Positions 1-5,449 of a stretch of 5,449 bases of DNA are shown here, piece by piece (positions within the stretch are counted from its first letter, which is position 1; every line of letters starts with the position of its first letter). The stretch is taken from the NCBI GenBank assembly GCA_937974415.1, contig CALJXB010000460.1, positions 1 through 5,449 of the forward strand, in the 5' to 3' direction. The notes under the pieces were generated by a model that was not told the DNA's origin, made no database searches, and saw only the letters and a program-made list of their open reading frames with translations. Origin of the DNA: an uncultured Kiloniellales bacterium (lineage in GTDB: Bacteria > Pseudomonadota > Alphaproteobacteria > Kiloniellales > JAKSDN01). Made by a program: the position numbers and the translations under genes.

Positions 1-421
1 CAAGAGCGGCCTGCCAATGAGCGTTCAGGCCCGCGAGCACCGCGGCCGCGTCGGCCGATCCGCCGCCCAATCCGGCCGCTACGGGCAGGTGCTTTTCCAG
101 TTCGATCCGGGCGCCGGCGGCCGGCCCGCAACATTGCGACAAGGCACGGGCGGCCCGGAAACCCAGATTCCCTTCGTCCCAGGGGACCGCCTTGGCCAGT
201 GGCCCGGAAACGTGCAGCTCCAGGCCCCCGGCCTCGCCGATTTCGAGCCGGTCGCCAATCCCGGCGAAGACGATGAGGCTGTCGATCTCATGGTAGCCGT
301 CCGGGCGCCGGCCGGTCACGTGCAGATAGAGGTTGACCTTGGCCCAGGCCCAGGCCCAGGTAGCGACACCGCATCGCGCCGGCCCGGTGGCCGGTTCTTC
401 CCTGTCGATGGTGTCGCTCAC
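1..421 (-). CDS. ispE: 4-diphosphocytidyl-2-C-methyl-D-erythritol kinase, N-terminal part (cut by the window edge)
   Basis: IspE is the cytoplasmic GHMP-family kinase that phosphorylates the 2-hydroxyl of CDP-methylerythritol with ATP, a step of the non-mevalonate (MEP) route to isoprenoid precursors. The visible 140 residues carry the N-terminal family signature AKVNLYLHVTGRRPDGYH (residues 27-44) with the expected catalytic Lys28, and the GHMP ATP-binding loop PVAAGLGGGSADAA (113-126). The family is usually 280-300 residues, so about half is present; the catalytic Asp of the second half lies outside. The start is a GTG at 421: the frame is closed upstream by a TGA at 451-449 and no other start codon lies between. 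No clear Shine-Dalgarno precedes it, and the TPR gene stops 4 bases upstream, so translational coupling is likely. The residues before Lys28 read WAWAWA, encoded by a perfect hexamer repeat; many homologues have an Ala-Pro-Ala-like segment there. Confidence 0.96.
   Translation of the reverse strand, partial: MSDTIDREEPATGPARCGVATWAWAWAKVNLYLHVTGRRPDGYHEIDSLIVFAGIGDRLEIGEAGGLELHVSGPLAKAVPWDEGNLGFRAARALSQCCGPAAGARIELEKHLPVAAGLGGGSADAAAVLAGLNAHWQAAL
341..358 (-). repeat. Three perfect tandem copies of a 6-base unit inside ispE
   Basis: The plus strand reads GGCCCA three times in a row, followed by a partial copy. On the coding strand this is TGGGCC x3, giving Trp-Ala-Trp-Ala-Trp-Ala (residues 22-27) directly before catalytic Lys28. 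The unit length is a multiple of three, so a change in copy number would add or remove Trp-Ala pairs without shifting the frame. Confidence 0.85.
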
Positions 422-425
422 GCGG

Positions 426-2219
426 TCAGATGTTTTCGGGTTGCGCGGTCAGGCCACGTTCGATTTTGGCGTTGATCACCGGCACTTGATCCGCTTCCGG
501 CTCGAAGCTGAGCGACCGCCGCCACTGGAAGCGGGCCTCCTGCTTGCGGCCCACCTGCCAATAGGCATCGCCCAGGTGATCGTTGATCACCGGGTCCTGG
601 GGACGCAGCTCCACCGCCCGCTCTAAAAAGGTCACGGCGTCCTCGTAATGGCCCAGGCGATAGTAGACCCAGCCCAGGGAATCGACGATGTAGCCGTCGT
701 TCGGGCGCAGCTCTACCGCGCGCACCAGCATCTGCTGCGCCTCGTCCAAGTTGACTTCTTGCTCGACCCAGGAATAGGCCAGGTAGTTCATCACATAGGG
801 CTGCTCGGGCTGCAGCTCGAGCGCCTTCAGGAAATCGCCTTCCGCTCGTTCCCACTGTCCGTCGCGCTCCAGCGAGATGCCGCGGAAATAGAACAGGCTC
901 CAGTGGTGGCGCTCCGGCTTGGCGATCCGCTTAAGGGCCCGGTCGTAAGCCTCCGCCGCCTCGCCAAAGCGTTCCTGCATGCGCAATAGGTTGCCGACCC
1001 GGTAAAGCGGTTCGAAACTGTCCGGCCGTTCGGCTGCCAGGGATTCCAGCTCGACCACGGCCTCTTCGGTGCGCTCCATGCGGCCGAGCGCGTCGGCGAC
1101 GCGCAGCCGCGCCGCCCAAGCGAGCCGCGCTGCCGGGTCGATCCTCCGATAGGCCTCTATGGCGGCCTCGCCGCGATCCTGCGCCTCCATGATCTCGCCG
1201 ATCAGGAGGTGGGCGAGATCCAGGTCCGGCTTGAGGCGCAGCGCCAGGTGGGCATGAAGCAACGCCATTTCGTCGGCCCGTTCCTGGCTGAGGATGCCGG
1301 CCAGATCGAACAACACCTCGGCCCAGCCGTCCTTGTAGCCGCGCAGGATCGGCGCCGGCGCGTCGTCGCCGCGTTCTGCCACATCGAATACGGCCATCAG
1401 GGTCGTGTCCGGGTTGGCCAGAGTGTAGGAGGCGTAGATTTCCGTAGCCGCCTCCGGTTGGCCCTGGCGCTCGAAGAAATTCCCGGCCAAGACCGCAAAG
1501 CGCAGCGAAGGCGAGTCCAGGCGCCCCAACAGGTCCCGATAGGCCTCGGCGGCTCGTTCGGCGTCGTCGCCGACGTCGTACAGCAGGGCCTTATGCATGA
1601 GATAAAGCGATTCGAAACCCTCGCGGCCGTCGAGGCCCGAAGCGTTCTTTTGGGCGCCGGAGATATCGCCCGCGCCGACCCGGAGCCAGGCATTGAGCAG
1701 CGGTTCGTAGAGGATCGACAGGCCGCGTCCGGGCTGCGCCGCTAGCTGGTCCCCGGCCGCGTCCGGCTGGTCGCGGACCACCGCATCCACCGCAAGCACC
1801 AGCAGGGCCACGGCGTTGGCCGGCTCCTGGTCCACCAGGCGGCGAGCCAGCTCCAGGCTTTCACTGTGCCGGCCTTCGGCGGCCGTTAGGACGAAGGCAC
1901 GGCGCAGCAGATCGACATTGTCCGGGTCGCTGTCCAGCGCCCGGATCATGAAGTCCGCGGCCGTCCCGTAATCTTGCGAGTGGGCCGCCACCAGTCCGGC
2001 CAGGTATTCGCCGTAGGCCGAAGATTCGAGCGGCACGGCATCTCTTTGCCCCTCGGCCGCCGCCAAGAGGATGGACGACGCTGCCCGCGTGGAGCCTGCC
2101 GTCGGCTCCGGTGGCGGGGTTTTCCTGACCTCCGGCTGGGATTGGGTGCAGCCGACCACCGCCAGGCCGGCCGCCAACAGGACGGCCATGCGACTCACGC
2201 GTCCGAGCCTCGGTTTCAC
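426..2219 (-). CDS. TPR-repeat lipoprotein, probably anchored in the outer membrane and facing the periplasm
   Basis: This 597-residue protein has a lipoprotein signal peptide: a basic start (MKPRLGRVSR), a hydrophobic stretch (MAVLLAAGLAVV) and a lipobox V-V-G-C with Cys24 as the lipidated residue. Position +2 after Cys is Thr, not Asp, which in the E. coli rule predicts sorting to the outer membrane. A Pro/Thr/Ser-rich tether (about 25-50) leads into helical repeats. The last five are clear 34-residue TPRs at about 404-437, 440-474, 475-508, 509-542 and 543-576, with the phase marked by recurring L-x-P-x-D/E turns (LRPND at 504-508, LRPQD at 538-542). Earlier repeats (from about 66) are more degenerate. 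TPRs bind partner proteins; I see no catalytic domain, and the partner is unknown. The start is GTG at 2219, because GGAGA lies 6 bases upstream. A TTG at 2252 would add 11 residues but has no such site, and ATG at 2186 is a later alternative. The gene sits between ETF-QO and ispE, an order I recall from related alphaproteobacteria. Confidence 0.9.
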   Translation of the reverse strand: MKPRLGRVSRMAVLLAAGLAVVGCTQSQPEVRKTPPPEPTAGSTRAASSILLAAAEGQRDAVPLESSAYGEYLAGLVAAHSQDYGTAADFMIRALDSDPDNVDLLRRAFVLTAAEGRHSESLELARRLVDQEPANAVALLVLAVDAVVRDQPDAAGDQLAAQPGRGLSILYEPLLNAWLRVGAGDISGAQKNASGLDGREGFESLYLMHKALLYDVGDDAERAAEAYRDLLGRLDSPSLRFAVLAGNFFERQGQPEAATEIYASYTLANPDTTLMAVFDVAERGDDAPAPILRGYKDGWAEVLFDLAGILSQERADEMALLHAHLALRLKPDLDLAHLLIGEIMEAQDRGEAAIEAYRRIDPAARLAWAARLRVADALGRMERTEEAVVELESLAAERPDSFEPLYRVGNLLRMQERFGEAAEAYDRALKRIAKPERHHWSLFYFRGISLERDGQWERAEGDFLKALELQPEQPYVMNYLAYSWVEQEVNLDEAQQMLVRAVELRPNDGYIVDSLGWVYYRLGHYEDAVTFLERAVELRPQDPVINDHLGDAYWQVGRKQEARFQWRRSLSFEPEADQVPVINAKIERGLTAQPENI

Positions 2220-2225
2220 ATCACG

Positions 2226-2230
2226 TCTCC
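2226..2230 (-). promoter_or_regulatory. Shine-Dalgarno site that sets the TPR lipoprotein start
   Basis: On the minus strand GGAGA lies 6 bases before the GTG at 2219. It is the only good ribosome-binding site near the N-terminus and favours this GTG over the upstream TTG (2252), which would lie inside a predicted hairpin. Confidence 0.7.
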
Positions 2231-2237
2231 GGCTCAA

Positions 2238-2280
2238 GCCTTGCTTCCACAAAGGGACGCAAAAGTACGTCCGGCAAGGC
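2238..2280 (-). promoter_or_regulatory. Nested hairpin in the leader of the TPR lipoprotein gene
   Basis: Read as minus-strand RNA, GCCUUGC (2280-2274) pairs perfectly with GCAAGGC (2244-2238). Inside it, GGACG (2272-2268) pairs with CGUCC (2259-2255), extended by a U-G and an A-U pair around a CUUU loop. The 3' side carries a 10-base bulge (2254-2245). The base of the structure is 7 bases upstream of the ribosome-binding site. The G-U pair in the inner stem becomes a C-A mismatch on the plus strand, so the structure suits minus-strand RNA better. No U-run follows, so it is not a standard terminator. A role in controlling translation or RNA stability is inference; it could also be chance in GC-rich DNA. 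Confidence 0.4.
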
Positions 2281-2359
2281 CGTCAAAACGGTCTTTCCGG
2301 GCGCGACTCCGTTCCCATTCCCCTTTTGATGCCATAAATCCGGGCCCCAGGTCCATAGC

Positions 2360-4012
2360 TCACATATTGGGATAGTTCGGGCCGCCGCCACCCTCCGGTG
2401 TCGTCCAATTGATGTTTTGGGTCGGATCCTTGATGTCGCAGGTTTTACAGTGAACACAGTTCTGGGCATTGATCTGCAGGCGCGGATTGCTGCCATCGTC
2501 GTCACGCACGATCTCATACACCCCGGCCGGGCAGTAACGCTGCTCAGGCGCGTCGTAGAGCGCCAAATTGTGGTCGACCGCGACCGCCGGATCGCGCAAC
2601 ACCAGGTGGACCGGCTGATCTTCCTCATGATTGGTGTTGGAAATATAAACGGAGGACAAACGGTCGAAGGTCAACGTTCCGTCGGGCTTGGGGTAGTCGA
2701 TCTTGGGCGAAGAGGCCGCCGGCTTCAGGCGGGTGTGGTCGTCGTGGGTTTGCCGGAAGGTCCAGGGCGCCCGCCCGCCCAGTAGCTTGAGGTCGAGCCC
2801 GCCATAGGCCAGGGACCGCCAAAGGCCCCATTTGGCAAAGGCCGGGCGGAAATTGCGGGCTTTGTGGAGCTCCCGATAGACCCAAGACTTCCGGAAGGCC
2901 GCCGGATAGGCCGCCAAGACGCCCTGCCCCTCATCGCCACCCTTGAGGGCCTCGAAAGCGGCCTCGGCCGCCAGCATGCCGGTCTTCATGGCGTTGTGGC
3001 TGCCCTTGATCTTCGGCACATTGAGGAATCCCGCCGAACAGCCGATCAGGGCCCCGCCGGGGAACGCCAGCTTGGGAATCGACTGCAGGCCGCCCTCGTT
3101 GAGGGCGCGGGCGCCGTAGGCAACTCGTTTAGCGCCCTCGAACATGGGCCGGATCGCCGGATGGGTCTTGAAGCGCTGCATCTCATGGAACGGCGAGAGA
3201 TGCGGGTTGCGGTAGTCGAGCCCGACCACGAAGCCGACGGCGGCCTGGTTGTTCTCCAGGTGGTAGATGAAAGAGCCGCCCCAGGTCTGGCTGTCCATCG
3301 GCCAGCCGGCGGTGTGGATCACCAGGCCCTGCTGGTGCTTGGCCGGATCGAGGTCCCAGAGCTCCTTGATGCCGAGGCCGTAAGTCTGCGGGTCGCAGTC
3401 CTCGCGCAGGTGGAAGCGTTCGAACAGCTGCTTGCTCAAGGAGCCGCGGCAGCCTTCGGCGAAAAAGGTGTACTTGGCCCTGAGCTCCATGCCGCGCTCG
3501 AAGCTCGCCTTCTCGCTGCCGTCCTTGGCGATGCCCATGTCGCCGGTCGCGACGCCGGTGATCCGCCCCTCGTCGTCGCTCAGCAGCTCCGCCGCGGCGA
3601 AGCCGGGGTAGATCTCCGCCCCCAGGGCTTCGGCCTGCTCGGCCAGCCAGCGGCAGACGTTGCCCAGGGAAACGATGTAGTTGCCGTGGTTTTGCATCTG
3701 TCCGGGCAGGGTCCAGATCGGCACACTGAGGGCGCGCTTTTCGGTCAGCAGCAGGAACTTCTCGGCGCTCACCGGCGTGTTGAGCGGTGCGCCCTGCTCC
3801 TGCCAGTCGGGCAGCAGCTCGTTCAGCGCCCGCGGCTCCATGACCGCGCCCGACAGGATGTGCGCGCCCGCCTCGGAACCCTTTTCCAGGACGCAGACGG
3901 AGACCTCGTGGCCGGCCTCCGCGCTCAGCTGCCTGAGGCGGATCGCCGCGGCCAGGCCGGCTGGCCCCGCGCCGACGATCACCACGTCGAATTCCATGAA
4001 TTCTCGGTCCAT
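2360..4012 (-). CDS. Electron-transfer flavoprotein:ubiquinone oxidoreductase (ETF-QO)
   Basis: ETF-QO is a membrane-surface FAD and 4Fe-4S protein that takes electrons from reduced electron-transfer flavoprotein, charged by acyl-CoA and amino-acid or choline-derivative dehydrogenases, and passes them to ubiquinone. The 550-residue product has the N-terminal dinucleotide-binding motif VVIVGAGPAG (10-19), the family segment AHILSGAVMEP (50-60), TYGLGIKELW (210-219), the GGSFIYHL region (245-252) and the second FAD segment GCSAGFLNVPKIKGSHNAM (324-342). The cluster cysteines are Cys494, Cys519, Cys522 and Cys525; this 25-3-3 spacing equals that of the mammalian enzyme, and the C-terminus PEGGGGPNYPNM is typical. 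Length fits bacterial members. The start is ATG at 4012, with GGAG 6 bases upstream within an AGGGGGAG stretch; TTG at 4042 and ATG at 3997 are weaker options. No etfA or etfB lies in the window. It is divergent from the glycosylase gene and 140 bases upstream of the TPR gene. Confidence 0.97.
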   Translation of the reverse strand: MDREFMEFDVVIVGAGPAGLAAAIRLRQLSAEAGHEVSVCVLEKGSEAGAHILSGAVMEPRALNELLPDWQEQGAPLNTPVSAEKFLLLTEKRALSVPIWTLPGQMQNHGNYIVSLGNVCRWLAEQAEALGAEIYPGFAAAELLSDDEGRITGVATGDMGIAKDGSEKASFERGMELRAKYTFFAEGCRGSLSKQLFERFHLREDCDPQTYGLGIKELWDLDPAKHQQGLVIHTAGWPMDSQTWGGSFIYHLENNQAAVGFVVGLDYRNPHLSPFHEMQRFKTHPAIRPMFEGAKRVAYGARALNEGGLQSIPKLAFPGGALIGCSAGFLNVPKIKGSHNAMKTGMLAAEAAFEALKGGDEGQGVLAAYPAAFRKSWVYRELHKARNFRPAFAKWGLWRSLAYGGLDLKLLGGRAPWTFRQTHDDHTRLKPAASSPKIDYPKPDGTLTFDRLSSVYISNTNHEEDQPVHLVLRDPAVAVDHNLALYDAPEQRYCPAGVYEIVRDDDGSNPRLQINAQNCVHCKTCDIKDPTQNINWTTPEGGGGPNYPNM

Positions 4013-4234
4013 GCCTCGCTCCCCCTCTGCGCAGCCTGTCAATTGCTAGAGGCACCCGCCCGGCCGAACCCTGTGATTTTTCGGGCTCCGAGCAATTCGC
4101 CAAGGGTATAGCCGACCGGCCCTTGCGACGCTATCCGAAAGCGACGGATTTGGAGGCGATTCATCACGAAAATGCGGCCGAAGCGTCTCTATGGGGATGG
4201 GCGCGGCCGGACGGCGGTGCTAGCGTGCAGGGTC
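4013..4234. other. Divergent intergenic region between ETF-QO and the uracil-DNA glycosylase
   Basis: These 222 bases separate two divergent genes and must include promoters for both, unless the glycosylase starts at 4172, which would shorten the gap to 159 bases. I see no promoter with both boxes at proper spacing in either direction. A TATA-like stretch on both strands near 4106-4111 has no matching -35 box. A GGAGG at 4152-4156 on the plus strand resembles a ribosome-binding site but lies 15 bases before the nearest in-frame ATG (4172). No convincing terminator or operator palindrome was found. Confidence 0.5.
4019..4026 (-). promoter_or_regulatory. Shine-Dalgarno site of the ETF-QO gene
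   Basis: The minus strand reads AGGGGGAG, with the GGAG core 6 bases before the ATG at 4012. This decides the start against the TTG at 4042 and the ATG at 3997, neither of which has comparable pairing to 16S rRNA. Confidence 0.7.
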
Positions 4235-5119
4235 ATGTCGAACGAACCGGATTCCGATCTCAGCCGGCTCGCCTGGCTCGCCTGGCAAGTCGACAGCGGC
4301 GCCGACGAGGCGATCGAGGAGCGGCCGCTCAACCGCCTCGCAGCGCCGCGACCTGCATCCGGGCCTGCGCCCGATCCGCGCCCGGAAGCCGTCCGGCCTG
4401 CCGGCTTGGCGGAGCCTCGGCCGGGCGCGAGCGCGCCAGCGGCACAGGCCGCGCCATGGCAGGCCGAGGCGCCGGGCCCGGCATCCACCGATGCCGCCGT
4501 CGCCTCGGCCCGGCACATGGCCGCCGAGGCCCGATCGATCGAAGAGCTTCGCGCCGCCTTGCTGGCCTTCGACGGCTGCGCCCTCAAGGCAACCGCCACC
4601 AACCTCTGCATGTTCGACGGCAACCCCGAGGCCAAGGTCATGATCATCGGCGAGGCGCCCGGCGCCGAGGAGGACCGCAAGGGCCGGCCCTTCGTCGGCG
4701 CGGCCGGGCAACTGCTCGACCGCATGCTGGCGCCGATCGGCCTCGACCGGCAGTCGGTCTACATCACCAACCTGCTGTTCTGGCGGCCGCCCGGCAACCG
4801 CAACCCTACCGCGGCCGAAGTCGCGGCCTGCCTGCCGTTCCTGGAGCGCCAGGTCGAGCTCGTCGACCCGAGTCACCTGATGTTGCTGGGCGCCAGCTCG
4901 GTGCGCACCCTCCTGGCCCGCCGGGAAGGCATCCTCAAGCTGCGCGGGCGCTGGGCCCACTATCAGCAAGCCGGCCTGGCGCGCCCGATTCCCGCCATGC
5001 CGACCCTGCACCCGGCCTATCTCCTGCGCCAGCCCGCCCAGAAGCGCTTGGCGTGGCGCGACTTTCTCGCCTTCGCCCAGGCCTTTCGCGCCGGTGAGGA
5101 TCCGTTAACGGCTTCCTGA
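4235..5119 (+). CDS. Uracil-DNA glycosylase, family-4-like, with an incomplete iron-sulfur cysteine set
   Basis: The enzyme should cut uracil out of DNA, where it arises from cytosine deamination or dUTP incorporation, and so start base-excision repair. The 294-residue product has an N-terminal helix (about 9-30), a disordered Ala/Pro-rich linker (about 36-85) and a C-terminal catalytic domain. Family-4 motifs are clear: GEAPGAEED (139-147) with GRPFVG (150-155), RPPGNRNP (184-191) and HPAYLLR (259-265). Family 4 usually binds a 4Fe-4S cluster through four cysteines, in a CxxC pair before motif 1, a Cys before RPPGNR, and one downstream. Here only Cys115 and Cys199 remain; Phe112 and Trp183 occupy the other two places. 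An extra Cys125 is present. I recall this cluster-less form from alphaproteobacteria. The chosen start, ATG at 4235, gives an N-terminus like relatives; ATG at 4172 is an alternative adding 21 residues. An exported protein gene follows after 120 bases. Confidence 0.93.
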   Translation: MSNEPDSDLSRLAWLAWQVDSGADEAIEERPLNRLAAPRPASGPAPDPRPEAVRPAGLAEPRPGASAPAAQAAPWQAEAPGPASTDAAVASARHMAAEARSIEELRAALLAFDGCALKATATNLCMFDGNPEAKVMIIGEAPGAEEDRKGRPFVGAAGQLLDRMLAPIGLDRQSVYITNLLFWRPPGNRNPTAAEVAACLPFLERQVELVDPSHLMLLGASSVRTLLARREGILKLRGRWAHYQQAGLARPIPAMPTLHPAYLLRQPAQKRLAWRDFLAFAQAFRAGEDPLTAS

Positions 5120-5127
5120 ATAAGCTA

Positions 5128-5159
5128 GGCCCCGGTCAGAACCGTCGAAAATGAGGGCC
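5128..5159 (+). terminator. Weak nested hairpin after the glycosylase gene, possible transcript end
   Basis: Eight bases past the stop codon, GGCCC (5128-5132) can pair with GGGCC (5155-5159). Inside it, CGGT (5133-5136) pairs with ACCG (5141-5144) around a CAGA loop, with a 10-base bulge on the 3' side. There is no U-run afterwards, so a standard intrinsic terminator is not supported; it may protect the RNA 3' end or be chance. Confidence 0.25.
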
Positions 5160-5239
5160 GAATATTGCGGGCGAAGAGCGAATCCATTAGCGTGTCGGCT
5201 CCCGGGGGGGCTTCGTGCTTAACTAGGGTTTCCCGCCTC

Positions 5240-5449
5240 ATGCCGACCATTCAAGGCCGGTTCCGAACGATCTTTGTGCGGACCGGAGCACTCGTCGCCG
5301 CCGGCCTTCTGGCTGCGACTCCGCTCGCCCCTGCGGGTGCCGACGACCCGCAAGCTGCCACTGCGCCGGCCGTACTGGAAGCCCCGGCGGCGGTCCTGCC
5401 CGAGAGCCTCGGTCCCCGTGACGCCCAGCTCTATCGGGAGATCTTCGCC
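5240..5449 (+). CDS. Exported protein, probably a soluble lytic transglycosylase, N-terminal part (cut by the window edge)
   Basis: The frame opens with ATG at 5240 and stays open for 70 codons to the window end. Residues 1-34 look like a Sec signal peptide: basic start (Arg7, Arg9, Arg14), hydrophobic core (ALVAAGLLAATPLA) and a likely signal peptidase I site after AGA before DD. No lipobox Cys is present, so a soluble periplasmic protein is expected. A Pro/Ala-rich stretch follows, then SLGPRDAQLYREIFA (about 56-70). That ending resembles the start of the helical superhelix region in alphaproteobacterial Slt70-like lytic transglycosylases, which cleave peptidoglycan glycan strands. I also recall such a gene next to this type of glycosylase in relatives. 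The catalytic SLT domain is outside the window, so the function is inferred from a short segment and context; the coding call and signal peptide are safer. No strong ribosome-binding site is seen; AGGG lies about 11 bases upstream. Confidence 0.6.
   Translation, partial: MPTIQGRFRTIFVRTGALVAAGLLAATPLAPAGADDPQAATAPAVLEAPAAVLPESLGPRDAQLYREIFA

Noticed and set aside
17..626. Two plus-strand open frames opposite ispE and the end of the TPR gene
   Set aside because: Both are antisense to genes with strong family evidence and show no domain of their own.
2220..2252. TTG at 2252 as the TPR lipoprotein start
   Set aside because: It has no ribosome-binding site, lies in the bulge of the predicted leader hairpin, and would add 11 residues before a signal peptide already complete from GTG 2219.
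2278..2296. Hairpin GGCCGT-CAAA-ACGGTC followed by TTT on the plus strand, as a terminator
   Set aside because: The stem is short with a wobble pair, the T run has only three bases, and no plus-strand gene ends here.
2281..2309. TTGACG on the minus strand in the ETF-QO/TPR gap as a -35 box
   Set aside because: Seventeen bases further on the sequence is TTTGCG, a poor -10 box, so a promoter could not be supported.
4037..4042. Perfect TTGACA on the minus strand upstream of ETF-QO, as a -35 box
   Set aside because: A -10 box at normal spacing would fall on the ribosome-binding site and start codon, and the bases there do not resemble TATAAT.
2864..4111. Plus-strand open frame of 415 codons opposite ETF-QO
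   Set aside because: It is fully antisense to a confidently identified gene, its product has no recognisable motif, and such long shadow frames are expected in GC-rich DNA.
4220..5011. Minus-strand open frame of 263 codons opposite the glycosylase gene
   Set aside because: Antisense to a gene with clear family motifs; low-complexity Gly/Arg/Ala composition with no domain.
4123..5097. Plus-strand open frame of 324 codons overlapping the glycosylase gene in another frame
   Set aside because: The product is Arg/Pro/Gly-rich without motifs, while the overlapping frame encodes the glycosylase domain.

Overview
The window is GC-rich, about two thirds G+C by eye, and gene-dense. It reads as ordinary chromosomal DNA of an alphaproteobacterium, probably of the Rhodospirillales type. 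This rests on an ETF-QO, TPR lipoprotein and ispE order on one strand, on the alphaproteobacterial form of the uracil-DNA glycosylase, and on that gene being followed by an exported protein that looks like a lytic transglycosylase. The lineage is inferred from protein character and gene order as remembered; no search was run. I see no rRNA, tRNA, CRISPR array, insertion sequence, phage gene or other sign of recent transfer.

Minus-strand block (1-4012), in transcription order: electron-transfer flavoprotein:ubiquinone oxidoreductase (4012 to 2360), a 140-base gap with a nested hairpin just before the next gene, a TPR-repeat lipoprotein (2219 to 426), then after 4 bases the start of ispE (421 to beyond base 1). 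The TPR gene and ispE are almost certainly co-transcribed; whether ETF-QO reads into them is open. The three functions (electron entry to the quinone pool, an envelope scaffold, isoprenoid precursor synthesis) do not form one obvious pathway. Quinone side chains are made from the isoprenoids that IspE helps supply, but this is a loose link.

Divergent spacer (4013-4234): 222 bases between ETF-QO and the plus-strand genes. It must hold promoters for both directions, but I could not place a convincing one.

Plus-strand block (4235-5449): a family-4-like uracil-DNA glycosylase in which two of the four usual iron-sulfur cysteines are replaced; a 120-base spacer with a weak nested hairpin and a run of seven G; then the first 70 codons of a secreted protein, probably a soluble lytic transglycosylase, cut by the window edge.

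I found no convincing undescribed system. The points most worth a second look are the glycosylase without a complete cysteine set, the structured leader before the TPR lipoprotein, the role of that lipoprotein, and a hexanucleotide repeat beside the catalytic lysine codon of ispE.
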